DNA from: Balaenoptera acutorostrata
Lineage: Eukaryota > Chordata > Mammalia > Artiodactyla > Balaenopteridae
Reading direction: 5' to 3'
DNA length: 64,000 bases
Assembly (NCBI RefSeq): GCF_949987535.1
Contig: NC_080068.1
Span: forward strand, 77,463,254-77,527,253
Position 1 is the stretch's first letter; each line of letters opens with the position of its first letter. Under the pieces are notes generated by a model. The model was not told the DNA's origin. It saw only the letters and a program-made list of their open reading frames with translations, and searched no databases. Positions 35,145 to 47,540 of the stretch are shown in pieces. A program made the position numbers and the translations under genes.

Positions 35145-36120
35145 GCTCACTCTTTTTTTAAGCAGCTTTATTGGCATATAAATCACATACCATACAATCC
35201 ACACTTTTAAAGTGTACAATTCCATGACTTTTAGTATATTCAGAGGGTTGTGTAACCAACACCATAATCAATTCTAGAACATTCATCACCTTGAAAGGGA
35301 ACCCCAGACCCATTAGCAGCCACTCCCCATTCCTCCCCAATCCCTTTCCCCTCAGACCTAAGCAACCACTAATATACTTTATGTCTCTATAGATTTGCCT
35401 ATTCTGGACATTCATGGAAATGGAATCATACAATACCTGGTCTTATGTGCCAAGCGTTTTTCACTTTGTATGTTTCCAAGATTCATTCATGTTGTAGCAG
35501 GTACCAGCACACCATTCATCTTTTTTTTTTTTTTTAATACTTAGAAATACTTTTTTTAATAATTCTTTATTTTATTTATTTATTTTTGGCTGTGTTGGGT
35601 CTTCGTCTCTGTGCGAGGGCTTTCTCCAGTTGCGGCAAGCGGGGGCCACTCTTCATCGCGGTGCACGGGCCTCTCACTATCGCGGCCTCTCTTGTTGCAG
35701 AGCACAGGCTCCAGACGCGCAGGCTCAGTAGTTGTGGCTCACGGGCCTAGTTGCTCTGCAGCATGTGGGATCTTCCCAGACCAGGGCTCGAACCCGTGTC
35801 CCCTGCATTGGCAGGCGGATTCTTAACCACTGCGCCACCAGGGAAGCCCACCATTCATTTTTATTGCCAAATAATATTCCACTGTATGGATATAAAGTAT
35901 TTTATTTATCCATTCATCAGCTGATGGCATTTGGGTTATTTTCACTGTTGGCTATTATAACTAATGTTGCTATGAACATTTGTTTTTATATGGACCTATA
36001 TTTTTATTTCTCTTGGGTGTACACACAGGAGGAGGATTGCTGAGTCACCTGGTAACACTATGTTTAACCTTTTGAGGAACTGCCAAATGGTTTTCTAAAT
36101 TGGCTGCACCATTTCACATG
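35145..36120 (-). mobile_element. Old L1 (L1M-type) fragment interrupted by a SINE
   Basis: Antisense L1 text: ataccatacaatcc, agcaaccactaatatac, ttcattcatgttgtagcagg, and after the SINE aataatattccactgtatgg, ggattgctgagtcacctgg, and aaattggctgcaccattt. Confidence 0.85.
35520..35848 (-). mobile_element. CHR-type SINE (short form) nested in old L1
   Basis: A reversed CHR body with a long T-rich start. The 10-bp target-site duplication caccattcat lies at 35510-35519 and 35849-35858. Confidence 0.95.
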
Positions 36121-36835
36121 GCCACAATCTCCCCTTCCCTCCTCCTTCCCTCCATTCAAGCAGTTAGGCCTTTCTTTTCCCATTGCTTCAGCGGAAGGAT
36201 GTGACTGACTGAAAGAAAAACCAAAGCAGTGTTCCTGACTTTCATTTCCAAAAGTATACACCTTTAGGGGACCAGTAAAGAGTGGCAGGACAGACAAAAA
36301 GGAGACAGTTGCTGGGAGTTAATGGGTCCCAGAAGGGGGTTGTTGGATGGGCAGTGTGATATCCTTAGTAAGAAGACCCCTTAAAAGCTCAGGGAGGAAA
36401 CTGCTGCCTGAGGAATCTAGGCCCCTGGGTCTTTAGAGAGCCTTGCAGATGTTTCCTCACCCAGTATGGCAAGAAAAGCAGATAGTTTAGCTGTACTCAA
36501 AGTTGACACAGTAGAGCCAGGTTGCAGGAATAAAGAACAACTCACTGTCAACATAGAGATGAGGGACCCAGAGCCTGCCTCCAACCCCCTGGAACTACAT
36601 ACACCTCCTGGAATTTAGGTTTAAACTCAGGGGGAAGAAGTGATGAGAGAACCCCAAACTGAGCAAGATTCATTTTCTACCAGCGTAGCAAACTACAAGT
36701 TCAAAATTAAAATTCAACTGTGTTTGGGTAAAGTGAAAAAATTGTATTTCTGAGTTATGCACTGAGAGGAGTACCCACCACATAAGATTGAAAGAAAAAC
36801 TAAAGAAGTCAATGTCCAATAAATATATGAAAAAA
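36121..36835. other. Intergenic, no gene recognised
   Basis: Unique-looking, with short open frames only. Confidence 0.4.
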
Positions 36836-37174
36836 CAACTCTCCGCTGACAATACCATGTGCAGCAAGGATGTGGAACCAAAGGAATTCTTCTGAACTGC
36901 TGGTAGTGATCAGCTGGAACTACAACTTTGGAGAGCAACTCAGCAGGACTTAAATTGAACAGCTGCAGGCTCTGTAACCCAGCAACTGCTTTCCTCCGTC
37001 TGTAAGGTAGAGATCTCTTGCACAGGTGTGCCAAGAGAGACGCAAAAAAAAAAAAAAAAAAGCTCACCGTAATATTGTAATGGCAAAAAAAAAAATTTAC
37101 AGACGAGCTAAAAGTCCATCAGCAGGGGACTAGATGAATAAATTGTGCCATGTGCATTCAAAGGAGTACTCTAC

Positions 37175-37682
37175 AGCCCTTTTCCCCAACACGTGATTCC
37201 TCGCCAGCCTCATTCACTCCACCTGAGAACTCCAGACCTACCCAAACAGAATCTGTATTTTAACAAGATCCCCTGGTGATTCTTGTGCCTATAAAATTTG
37301 AGGGCTTCCCTGGGTGGCGCAGTGGTTAAGAATCTGCCTGCCAATGCAAGGGACACCGGTTCGAGCCTTGGCCTGGGAAGATCCCACATGCCGCAGAGCA
37401 ACTAAGCTCGTGCTCCGCAACTACTGAGCCTGAGCTCTAGAGCCCGCGAGCCACAACTCCTGAGCCCACGTGCCACAACTGCTGAAGCCCGCATGCCTAG
37501 AGCCTGTGCTCCGCAACAAGAGAAGCCACGACAATGAGAAACCCGCGCACTGCAACGAAGAGTAGCGCCCGCTCACTGCAACTAGAGAAAGCCCACGCAC
37601 AGCAACAAGGACCCAACACAGCCAAAAATAAATAAATACATTTATTTATTTAAAAAAAAAAAGTTTGAGAAGTGCGGTTCTA
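37175..37682 (+). mobile_element. MER5A-like hAT relic containing a SINE
   Basis: It reads aacacgtgattcc ... aacagaatctgtattttaacaag ... cccctggtgattcttgtgc, then after the SINE agtttgagaagtgcgg, the normal MER5A terminal half. Confidence 0.65.
37303..37661 (+). mobile_element. CHR-2-like SINE (long form)
   Basis: The undeleted body carries repeated gagccacaact / gtgccacaact units. It has flanking aatttgag / agtttgag duplications (about 37295-37302 and 37662-37669) and an A-rich tail. Confidence 0.93.
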
Positions 37683-38000
37683 GGCAGTTAAATGAACGAA
37701 CTAGGGCTGCTTGTGTCAACCTGGATAACTCTTAAATACATAATATTCAGAGAAAAAAATATACAAGTTGCCAAAAGTTAGTATAGTATGATGCCATTGA
37801 AATAAAATTTGAAAACATGAGCAAATTTTTATGAGTATATTCATATGTAGTTGACATTAGGACATGCAGAAATTTTTATAAACACCACATCCTGGATACT
37901 GGTTACCTCTGGAGGGAAAGGGAGAGGATCAGAAAGCTACAGAGGAGGAGGCTTCAACTGCAATTACAATGATGACTTGTTCTAAAGCTGCATGGTGAGT

Positions 38001-38414
38001 ACACTCGGGTTTCTTTCATATGTTTTTACAGGCCCCAAATTTTCATTTGAACAAGGAGCTTTTCAAAAACTGTATTTAAATCTGGGTGGATAGTTTTAAT
38101 TTTTTTCTGAATATGTTTAATATTTTCCAAATATTTACAATGACCATATATTGCTTATACAGTCTAAAAGTCTATATTAAGAGTAATATTGAATTCTTTG
38201 TTTTTGATGAACTAGGCATCTTTTTACTTAAAACACCAAACTAATTGCCAGTCTTATTGCTTTCTAGCCACTCACTCCAATCTCCCACATCACGCCTTAC
38301 TTTAGCACACAGACTGGGGGCTCAGGAGTCGCTGGTGCCCGAAGATGTACCCAGGGTGGTGGCTGGCACAGAGGGATGGGAGATGATTCTGAATCGGAGC
38401 TCTGGTGGTTGTTC
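38001..38414. other. Intergenic, no gene recognised
   Basis: No recognised repeat or gene. Confidence 0.35.
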
Positions 38415-38575
38415 TGCCTTTGTCACCTGAAACAGTGTGGAATCTGGAAAAACGAGTCATTTCTCGGAGCTTCTCTTTTCTTTAAAATGGGGATAATAAC
38501 TCATGCCTGGTTTATCTCGCAAAAGAGAGAAGGAACATGAAAATAGCTTTGAACTTTACAATGCTTTGGGAAAGT
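38415..38575 (+). mobile_element. MIR SINE relic
   Basis: MIR-like core: cgagtcatttctcggagcttc, then aaaatggggataataactcatgcctgg. Confidence 0.55.
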
Positions 38576-38589
38576 CAAATTCTTCCTCA

Positions 38590-38940
38590 ACTGCTCAGCT
38601 GCATGTATTAGTTACCAATCCTGGGCTGCCTAGAGATTACTGTAGCAATTCCATCCAAGAGCGTTTCTAACCTTCGTTCCATGTCTGGTTGGTGGGGTAG
38701 TCTATGGGGTTGCTCCCCAACTTTTCCTGGTTTCTCCCTTTTCTGGGCACATGGTAGGATTGCACTTTCCCATCTTGTTGAAATCAGATATGGCCATGTG
38801 AGTTGGTGTCTCCAGTGAATTTTGAGCATTAAGTGATGTGTGTCCCTTCCAAGAAGAAACTTGAAGAGTGGTTTGGGGGGTCACCACCTCACTTTCCAAC
38901 TGCAGGGTGATGTGGAAACACAGGTGGTGATGCAGCCTCA
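38590..38940 (+). mobile_element. Ancient LTR-like interspersed repeat, copy 1
   Basis: The segment ttctgggcacatggtaggattgcac ... ggccatgtgagttgg ... aagtgatgtgtgtc belongs to a dispersed family that I recognise but cannot name. It is homologous to the copy at 39370. Confidence 0.5.
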
Positions 38941-39369
38941 GAACTCCTGTGTCTCTGAGTGACTGAGGTAAGCAGATATATACATACCTACAGTGGAGAG
39001 TAGCATGGATGAAAAATAAACTTGTTACAGTTAGGACGTGAGATTTGGAGACTATTTATAACCACAGCAAAACTAAGTCTAGCCTGATAGATGCAGCTGG
39101 CTAAAATTAGTGTAGTATGTGTATTAAAGAAAAGGATGGGTGACAACAACACGTCTTCATCAGAAATAAAAGTAACAGGGGTATAACAGGATGTGGATTC
39201 ATGATTCCCCTTCAGTTCCTCCCTCCATGACTCAGCAGAGACTTATACTTTCTCATTTAAGACCAAAAGGACAGCAATTTCCAGGCTCTTTTTGACCCTT
39301 GCAAAGAAGTACTCCCATCTCTTTCAGAGAGGGTTTCACACCCAATAATAAATGGCCAAGTCAAGGATT
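38941..39369. other. Intergenic, no gene recognised
   Basis: No feature recognised. Confidence 0.35.
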
Positions 39370-40015
39370 GGCATGATAGCTATTAAAGCTGTTTGCCAAA
39401 TATTTCTTGTTTTCCTCCTTTCCGGGAATATGGTAAGATTGTACCACCTATTCCTCTTGGGATTGGGTGGGGTCATGTAATTAGTTTGGGGCAATGAGTT
39501 ATAACCAATTAATTGCCAGTGCAAAACCCTCCAGTTTTTCCCTCCGGTCTGATGACCCACAGTGTTAGAGATGATGGCTGATCCATCAGCAGGAGAGCAG
39601 GAGTTCCTAGATACGACGAGCCAATCCCTCCTGCCCAATCCAAAATGGACATGTAATCTTTTTTTTTTTTTTTTAATTTATTTTTGGCTGCATTGGGTCT
39701 TCATTGTTGTGCACAGGCTTTCTCTTGTTGCAGAGCACAGGCTCTAGGTGCATGGGCTTCAGTAGCTGTGGCTCGTGGGCTCTAGAGCACAGGCTCAGTA
39801 GTTGTGGCACATGGGCTTAGTTGCTCCACGGCATGTGGGATCTTCCCAGACCAGGGCTCGAACCCGTGTTCCCTGCATTAGCAGGCGGATTCTCAACCAC
39901 TGCGCCACCAGGGAAGTCCCGGACATGTAATCTTACATGAAAAATTGTTTGAAGCCACTGAGATTGTGGCTTGTTTGTTACAGCAGCATAACCTAGCTTT
40001 TCCTGACTGATATAG
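39370..40015 (+). mobile_element. Ancient LTR-like interspersed repeat, copy 2
   Basis: Copy 2 aligns with copy 1 (ccgggaatatggtaagattg ... ggtcatgtaattagtttgggg) and ends ttacagcagcataacctagc ... cctgactgatat, a typical LTR-like 3' end. It is interrupted by a CHR SINE at 39661-39920. Confidence 0.5.
39661..39920 (-). mobile_element. CHR-type SINE
   Basis: A reversed CHR body ending cagggaagtccc. The perfect 14-bp duplication ggacatgtaatctt lies at 39647-39660 and 39921-39934. Confidence 0.95.
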
Positions 40016-40374
40016 AGAGAAATCCTGAAATAAAGTTACTGCTTCCTTTGAAATCATCACAACCATCGCAAGCCTCAAGTGAAGTTATGCATTCCTCTCC
40101 ATAATCTGGCTAACTGAGCAAAAACAAAATAAAATAGAAACAAAGCAAAAAGAACACTGAGTCCTCAGAGGCTTTATTAATGGAGCCAAAGTCCTCTGGA
40201 GAGGCACTTACATGTTCCTTCAGTAAGCGTTAAGTCTGGTTCTCAGGTACCATCTCATCTGTGGCTTGATCACAGGGGCATCTCTGAAGCTGGGAACACA
40301 GAGCTCAAGAAAGGATGTTGTTTTTCCTCCTGCTTCCAGTTCCAAGGTTGAGTTCCCAGAGGTGAGTTAACAAG
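40016..40374. other. Intergenic, no gene recognised
   Basis: No feature recognised. Confidence 0.35.
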
Positions 40375-41210
40375 TGAATTTTTCTTATTCTTTATTATTA
40401 TTGAGATATAATTGACATATAACATATTAGTTCCAGGTGTACAACCTAATGATTTGATATATGTATATATTGTGAAATGGTCACCACAAGTTCACTTAAC
40501 ATCTGTCACCACACTTAGTTACGATTTTGTGTGTATGATGAGAACTTTTAAGACTTTCTCTCTTAGTGACTTGTAAATATGCAATGCAGTATTTTTAACT
40601 ATAGTCACCATGCTGTACATTACATCCCCATGACTTACTTATTTCATAACTAGCAGTTTGTACCTTTTGACCACCTTCACCCATTTTGCCCACACCTCTA
40701 CCCCTGACTCTGGCGACCACCAATCTGCTCTCTATAAGCTGGGTTTTTTGTTTTTGTTTTGTTTTGTTTCTTTAGATTCCACATATAAGTGAGACCATAC
40801 AGTATTTGTCTTTGTCTATCTGACTATTTAACTTAGCATAATGCCCTCAAGGTCCATCCATGTTGGAATTCCCTTTTTATGGCTGAGTAATATTCCACTG
40901 TATAGATGTACCACATCTTCTTTATCCATTCATCTGTTGATGGAAACTTAGATTGTGTACATGTCTTGGATATTGTAAATAATCCTTCAGTGAACATGGG
41001 GGTGCATATATCTTTTCGAGTTAGTTACTGTTTTTTGCTTTCTTCAGGTAAATACCTAGAAGTGGAATTTTTGGATCATACAGTAGTTCTATTTTTAATT
41101 TTTTGAGGAACCTCCATACTGCTTTCCATGATGACTACACCAATTTACATTCCCACCAACAGTGCACAGGGTTCCCTTTTTTCCACATCCTTGTCAACAA
41201 GTGAATATTC
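40375..41210 (-). mobile_element. Old L1 (L1MA/B-type) 3' fragment
   Basis: Antisense 3' UTR (ttattgagatataattgacat, agtcaccatgctgtacattac, cgaccaccaatctgctctct) runs into the ORF2 end (attccactgtatagatgtacc, acattcccaccaacagtgcac). Confidence 0.88.
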
Positions 41211-41959
41211 AAGGTCTGTTAGTGTTCATGAGCTTTTCTAATCGTTTTCACAGTATTTACCACTTACCACTTATTCCATACGTGTGTGTTTTCTTTTAAA
41301 TGTGTTTGTTCTTCTGAGAAATAAAAAGAAAAAAGCTGCCTTATGCAGTCAGGTGATCTCTAGCCGGTGATCAAATGTTATAACTTTGACCTTGGAATCC
41401 CCACAGAGCTTTTTTTCAGTTGCCTTGTGCAAAGTACTTTATTTCAAGTGCTTGGAAGAATACCTGAAAAATTACTCATCAACTGAGGTTCTCATCTCCG
41501 TATGAAGCATTTTTACCTCAGCCTTTATTTGGTTTTGTTTCTGAGACAACATCTCTGAAACTCTCGATTCATTGCCAAGCACACTTAAACTTTACTTATT
41601 CAATGGACCAATCCCTGAATTTTTAGAAACATTTATTTATATGTGTTTTCATCTGATTAAGGAGAAGTTCAGAAGGTAAAGAATGTAATCGCCAAAGAAT
41701 ATCCATCTATAGCAGGAGAAATGTTCTGTAGTGATGTTCAGATGTTGACACAAGTGGTGGAGGAAATTGTTTACAGATTCTTTGAAACTTAATTGAATAG
41801 CTGCTTTGACAGAAAAGAGAGGCACCTTCAGATGAGGCTGTTATGGGCATACTCAGTTGTCAGAAGAGGAAGCTAGGCTACTGTAAACTAATTGAAATCT
41901 GGGATGCAAGTAGATTCACGGTTCTTTCTTCTGCCTTCCCTCCTTCCTTCAGCACGGTT
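41211..41959. other. Intergenic, no gene recognised
   Basis: Unique-looking sequence. Confidence 0.35.
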
Positions 41960-42350
41960 ACTCCACTCAACCTCCTGGTCTCCAGCTAAATATTGCTCTC
42001 TCAGCAAACCATCCCTGACACTCTAATAGGTCGGGCCCTTCATAAACTCTCTTATAGAACTCCATATATTTCCATCCTAGCTTCACAATGATCACTAAAT
42101 AAGCATTTCTATAATTGTTTGTTGTCCCCTCCAATAAATCATAAGCTCTGTGACAGCAGTGGTCACATTTGTATTGGTTGCCACTATTCCAGTACCAACT
42201 TACCAATTCAACAAATATTTATCAAGTGTCTTTTATGTGCCAGGCCACTGTACTAGTTCCTTGGGATGCTTGGTGCACAAAACAAAGTTTCCTGACCTGA
42301 TGAAACTTACATGCAAGAGCAAGAACTCAAACAATAAATGATCAACATAA
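41960..42350 (+). mobile_element. L2 3' region and adjoining ancient repeat
   Basis: L2-like text (accatccctgacactc, aatcataagctctgtgacagc) runs to about 42190. It is followed by the common ancient repeat aaatatttatcaagtgtc ... gtgccaggccactgtact. Confidence 0.5.
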
Positions 42351-43215
42351 AGTACATGGTATGTTAAAAAATGAAAAGCGCCATCGAAAAAGGAAAAGGT
42401 AGAGCAAGGTCAAGAAGGAAAGCTGCTTGCAGTTGTTAAATAAAGTGGTCAGCTTAAGCATCACTGAGAAGGTGGGATTTGAGCAAGACTTGGAGAAGGG
42501 AAGGAAGTTAGCCAAGCAGATACCTGGTTAATAGTGTTCTCGGCCCGGGATCAGGTAAAGCACATTCTTCAAGGCAGGGGGGTGCCTGGTTTGTTCTACT
42601 AACAGCAACGGGGCCCGTGTGGTTGGAATGGAGAAAGCAAGAGAGCAGAAGGGAAGGTCAGAGATGCTCAGTAAATGTTTGTCAAGGGAATGAATGAAAA
42701 AACAAACACTTGTGTTTAAAATGTGCTTTGCAGGATTTTCACATGCTTTGTGTATTTTCCCATAGGTGAGAAAAGTCTCTAGATTCATCCAGTCCACAAA
42801 CTGTAATCTCATGTATGTTAAGTGGCAACTCTAGAAGGCTTTGTGTCCTTCTACTGCCAAAGAGGAAACATCAGGCTGTGTCAAGGGACGGCCATGCTCT
42901 CAACCCTAAGTCTCCGGGCCCTCCTGGACTGGATTCACACAGCAGAGTCTGAAGCTGAGGAGGATAAAGCTGATTCTGTGGCTCCGCTCAGAAGCCCGTG
43001 GTGTTGGCAGTCCACTCCACCTTCAAGGCTGACGTGATGGGAACCAAAGCGAGACCACAAAGCGTTCAAAGAGGCCAAGAAGCATTATCTCACTCAGTAC
43101 ATTGAGCAGATGGAGGTAGAAAGGAAAATGGGCTCTTTGTGAACAAATGGCTTCCCCTCCCTGACACTCACTCTCTGGAAAGGTTCTGAAATCCCATACA
43201 TTAATGGTATATGTC
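42351..43215. other. Intergenic, no gene recognised
   Basis: A GC-richer patch lies at 42880-43080. Its short open frame (42822-43037) resembles no protein that I recognise. Confidence 0.35.
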
Positions 43216-43420
43216 AGTGGTTTCCAAGCGCCACTGCGGGATTCGTTGTGAGATGCTTGGCTAACTCAGAATCTCCTAAGAAGTTTTCTCAAAATATGGA
43301 TCCTGGGAGCCTACCTTTGGAAGATCTGAATCAGTGGGTCTAGGTGGGCTCAGGAATTCGTACTTTTAACCACTTCCCAAGGGATTATCATGAGCAGCCA
43401 AGACTGAGAAACACTGTTGT
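43216..43420 (-). mobile_element. MER5-like hAT relic
   Basis: It is bounded by tcagtggtttccaagcgcc and cagccaagactgagaaacactg with a MER5-type interior (aatcagtgggtctaggtggg). It is diverged. Confidence 0.5.
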
Positions 43421-43699
43421 AATGTTCTGATCACGTACCTGCATTTGGCCAGAAAACAACATCTCTTGCTAATGGTGTCGGTTTCTACTGGTGGAATCTC
43501 AGCCATTGGTGATCAAAAGAAGTTATGTTGAGGTAATAGGGACGAGGAGGCCTGCTGGAATTTCTGTAATCACAGGCCTGAAAGGCCATCTTCACAGTGC
43601 AAATGTCCCATGGGACAGCAATGGGAGAATTTGTCCCCCTTCCCAGGTTTCTCTGAGCCTCTACCAGCAAGTTCTTCCAATGAGGTCACCAGTTTGAAA
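43421..43699. other. Intergenic spacer
   Basis: No feature recognised. Confidence 0.3.
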
Positions 43700-44385
43700 G
43701 CAGCTGGAGAATTTTGTGCATATGGAAGAAATTGTAACAGGAGAAATAGGAAGTTTGGGAATCTTAGAATTTCTACAAATAATCTAGTAAGAGGTGGTGA
43801 GGAAGATGGGCAAGGGCGCCAGTCCCCAAGATGGCCCCCAAGGGATGGCATCCCTACCTCCTGGCAGTCATGCCCTTGGGTAGTCTCCTTTCACTGTGCT
43901 AGGGTTGATCTAGGTAGCCAACAGCATATAGCAGCAGTGATGGTATGTCACTTCTACAATGAGGTTATAAAAAAAAAAAACACCACTGTGGCTTTCATCT
44001 TGGACTCTCTTTCTCCCTCACCTCTCTCACTCTGGAGGAAGCTAGCTGCCATGATGTTAGGACACTCAGGCAACCTATGAAAAGGGCCGCATTATGAGGA
44101 ACTGAGAACCCAGCCAACAGCTGACAAGGAACTGGGGCCTGCCAACGAGGTGAATGAGGGGAGAAGTGGATCCCCCAGGCCCAGTCAAGCTTTCAGATGA
44201 CTAAAGCCCCAGCCAACAGTTTGAGTGCCACCTCATGAGAGACTCTGAGCCAGAACTACCTAGCTAACCCACCCCCAGACTCTTGACCCTCAGAAACCAT
44301 GTGAGAGAACGTTTGTCGTTTTAAGCTACTATGTTTTGGAATAATTGTTATATAGCAGTACATAATACAATAGTGAGTTCAACAG
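43700..44385 (+). mobile_element. MLT1/MaLR-like LTR relic
   Basis: It shows LTR-like progression: gatggcccccaagggatggc, cactctggaggaagctagctgcc, then gagccagaactacctagc, gacCctcagaaaccatgtgag, and the end gttttaagctactatgttttgg ... cagtacataatac. The family call is by eye. Confidence 0.5.
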
Positions 44386-44444
44386 TTCACCAGAAAATTA
44401 TTCATGTAATCCCAACTTAGACTTTTCTTTCCAATTAAGTCATA

Positions 44445-45840
44445 TAGCATTTCAATAAACTTTTATTGAAGTATAACATATATGTTAAAATGTATACAAA
44501 TCCTGGGGCTTCCCTGGTGGCACAGTGGTTAAGAATCCGCCTGCTAATGCAGGAGACACGGGTTCGATCCCTGGTCTGGGAGGATCCCACATGCCGTGGA
44601 GCAACTAAGCCCGTGTGCCACAACTACTGAAGCCCGTGCGTCTGGAGCCCGTGCTCCGCAACCAGAGAAGCCACCACAATGAGAAGCCCGCGCACCGCAA
44701 CAAAGAGTAGCCCCCGCTCACCGCAACTAGAGAAAGCCCACATGCAGCAACGAAGACCCAACGCAGCCAAAAATAAAAATAAAAAAATTTTTTTAAAAGC
44801 ATACAAATCCTAAAAGAATACATCCCTTTATACAGCACTCATATCAGAAAATAAAATATTACCAAGACCCCAGAAGCCTCTTCACACCCCCTTCCAGTTA
44901 CATACCCACCTTAAAGGTAACCAGCATAGCACACAGAACACTTTTGCCTGCTTTTGAACTTTAAAAATTAATTCATACAATATATATATTTTTGGGTCTG
45001 TCTTCTTGAACTCATTATGTTAGTGATATTCATCCATGTTACTTTGTGTATTGAAAGTATCTGTTGAATTATATTGATTTGTACGAGTTTGTTATATATT
45101 CTGGATACCAATCCTTTGTCAGTTATATAAAATACAAGATGTCTTCTCTCATGTTATGGATTTTTATTCTCTTAATGGGATCTTCTAATGAAGGAAGTTC
45201 TTATTTACATAATCCAATTTATCACATAATTTGTGGTTTGTGCTTTTTGTGCCTTGTTTGAGAAATACTTGCCTACACCAAGGTCATGAAAATATTTTCT
45301 TTGTTTTCTCTTAGAAGCTTTATTTTGTTTTCCTACCATTCATATAGCATTGATTGTTGCATATCATGTAGGATAGAGATCATAATTCATTTTCTTCTCT
45401 GTGGCTATCCAATTTGATTCAGCACAATTTACTGAAGACCATTATTTTCCTTGTACTTTATTGTCCCTTTGGCATAAATCTATTGACTTTATATGGTCTG
45501 TTTCTGAACTGTCTATTCTGTTCCAGTCTCTGTCTACCCTTGTATCATCACTGTCTTAGTTTGGTAAGTCTTGATATCTAGTATGTTCTCCTTCAAGATT
45601 GCCTTGGCTATCTTGGTCTTTTGCACTTCCATATAAATTAGAATCATCAATTTCCCATACACAAAATCTGCAGTGATTTGGGGGGATTACATCAAATCTA
45701 TAGATCATTTTGGGGAAAATTGGTGTTTTTAAAATTTGAAGTCCATTGATTCATGAATATGGTATATTTCTCCATTTATTTCAGCCTCACTTATTTTATT
45801 TCAGTAATATTATATAGTTTCCAGTGTACAGTATCTAGCA
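44445..45840 (-). mobile_element. Old L1 (L1M-type) fragment interrupted by a SINE
   Basis: Antisense 3' UTR start (cttttattgaagtataacat) and, after the SINE, antisense ORF2 text: ttgttatatattctggatacc, ccaaggtcatgaaaatatt, attgccttggctatcttgg, atatggtatatttctcc. It is heavily diverged. Confidence 0.8.
44505..44800 (+). mobile_element. CHR-2-like SINE
   Basis: Head ggggcttccctggtggcacag with B box ggttcgatccc. The 11-bp duplication atacaaatcct lies at 44494-44504 and 44801-44811. Confidence 0.95.
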
Positions 45841-46075
45841 TTATTTTGGTTTTTTTTACTTTTTATTTTGAAATAGTTTTAGACTTATGAAAGAGTTACA
45901 AAGATAGTACAGAGCTCCCACATACCCATCACTCAGCTTTGCCTAATGTTAACATCACAGTACATTGATCAAAACTAAGAAAATTAACATTGGTAAATAT
46001 TATTAACTTAAACTGCAGACTTTATTCAGGTTACCACCAATTATCCCACTGTCCTTTCTCTATTCCAGGATCCAC
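45841..46075. mobile_element. Old L1-like repeat segment
   Basis: The common interspersed text gaaatagttttagacttatg ... cacatacccatcactcagc ... aggttaccaccaattatcc resembles an old L1 3' region. The strand is not assigned. Confidence 0.4.
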
Positions 46076-46339
46076 TGCAGGTTAGCACATAGCATTTAGG
46101 TGGCCAGCGTGTTTAGAGAGCGGATTCCTGTCTGTGGTCAGCATCTGCTGATCTCCCTTCATTCCCAGGCACTCCCATCACCACTGGAGCCTCTGCTCTT
46201 CTTCTGCAGGGCTTCCCCACATCCCACCTAGCAGAAGGATGGTGAGCCAGATAAAAGTTACAGCTGATGATACTCCACAGTAGTGGAAAAGTTTCTGCAC
46301 AGAACACTTCTCTTCCGGAAAACTGCATACCTCACTCTG
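46076..46339. other. Intergenic, no gene recognised
   Basis: No feature recognised. Confidence 0.3.
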
Positions 46340-46655
46340 TCGCTCCATTTGGGTCTCTGTTCAAATGTCCTTCCTCAAAGATGTCTTCCTTGAACATTCC
46401 ATCTAAAATAGCATTCTATCACTCTCTAACACCCTTACCCTGCTTCTTTTTTTATCCATAGGACTTATTACCACCTGACATGACATATACATGTTGGCAT
46501 GTTTATTGTCTGTCCTCCCCACTGAGATGTAAGCTCTCTGAGGACTAGGAAACTTTTCTCTCTTGTTCTCTTTTGTATTCTCAGCATTTAAAACTATTTT
46601 TGGCACCTGGTAGGCCCTCATTAATTTTTTCTTAAGTTACTGAATGAATGAATGT
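46340..46655 (+). mobile_element. L2 LINE 3' end
   Basis: Clear L2 3' text: caaagatgtcttccttgaac, atccataggacttattaccacc, tttattgtctgtcctccccac, gatgtaagctctctgagg, and tggcacctggtaggccctc, ending in gaatgaatgaatg. Confidence 0.85.
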
Positions 46656-46769
46656 GCAGCTTTATTCCCACGGAGAACCTTCAAAGAGGTTTCAGGGTTG
46701 GGGAAAGTTTGTGCAAAAGTACCTGTTGTAGAAAGCCTTGTATTCACCTGGAAGGGAATAGAAAGAACA

Positions 46770-46945
46770 AAGTATATGGAGTCAGAACTCACTTTGAATC
46801 CTCTCACTTACCAGCTTTTAGCTATTTTTTCTGGACAAGGTACTCTGAACTCAAATATTCTCATCTGTAAGATGGATCCAGGAATACCTACCCTGCAAGG
46901 TTGCTCTAAGAATTGAAGGCATTAATATATGTGAATTGATGGTCA
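46770..46945 (+). mobile_element. MIR SINE relic
   Basis: MIR order is kept: gagtcagaactcactttgaatcc, ctcacttaccagcttttagc, ctcatctgtaagatggatcc. Confidence 0.6.
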
Positions 46946-47540
46946 CTTGTGCAAGCATTCATAAATTACTGGTGAAACAGTCTGTGTGCATGGCTGCACC
47001 GTGGTAAGGTTTGGGGCGCACTTTGAGGTTAAATATCTGAAACGAGGCCAGAGACATGAAAACTGGGGTCTCATATTGGCAAAGGGCTTTGTTTGCATGA
47101 ATGTCTCAAATCTTAGCTCCATCACTTGATTAGAGATTAAAAAGAAATGAGGGGAAAAAATATCCAAAGACTCAATAGAAACAAGGGAGCAAGTAGAACA
47201 GCAGCACAGAAGTGCTTGAGAATTGAGTGGCCACGTGACAAGCTGGATGCTGGACCAGCCGTCTCAGGGTGATTCTGTGGCAAGATCAGGATAAGAATCC
47301 ATGTGTTTTCCTCCCCTACCAGCCATTCTTCCTTCATTTCAGCCAACACTGTCTGCTCTTTATTTATAGTCTAGTTAAGAAGCTGCAGCCCTGCTTAAAT
47401 GTCCATATAAACTCCTCATATCCACAGCACATGTTTGACAAACAGAAAGTAGATGTCTGAGTATAATAAACCAAGTAGCTCATTAAGAAAAAAAATCCCA
47501 CGTGTTTTAGTTGGAGCTTAAGTCTCTTCTGGTCGAAAAT
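46946..47540. other. Intergenic, no gene recognised
   Basis: Unique-looking sequence. Confidence 0.35.

Larger units (their letters stand above)
36836..38000 (+). mobile_element. Old L1 (L1M-type) 3' fragment, interrupted
   Basis: It contains diverged ORF2 end and 3' UTR text: tgtggaaccaaaggaattct, gtaatattgtaatggc, agtccatcagcaggggactag, and after the interruption gtatagtatgatgccattg and ctggatactggttacctctgg. It is split by a MER5-like element that itself contains a CHR SINE. Confidence 0.65.

Noticed and set aside
43610..44080. 156-codon open frame as a novel gene
   Set aside because: It overlaps an LTR-like repeat, shows no domain, and ends in a poly-A/K stretch. Coding support is lacking.
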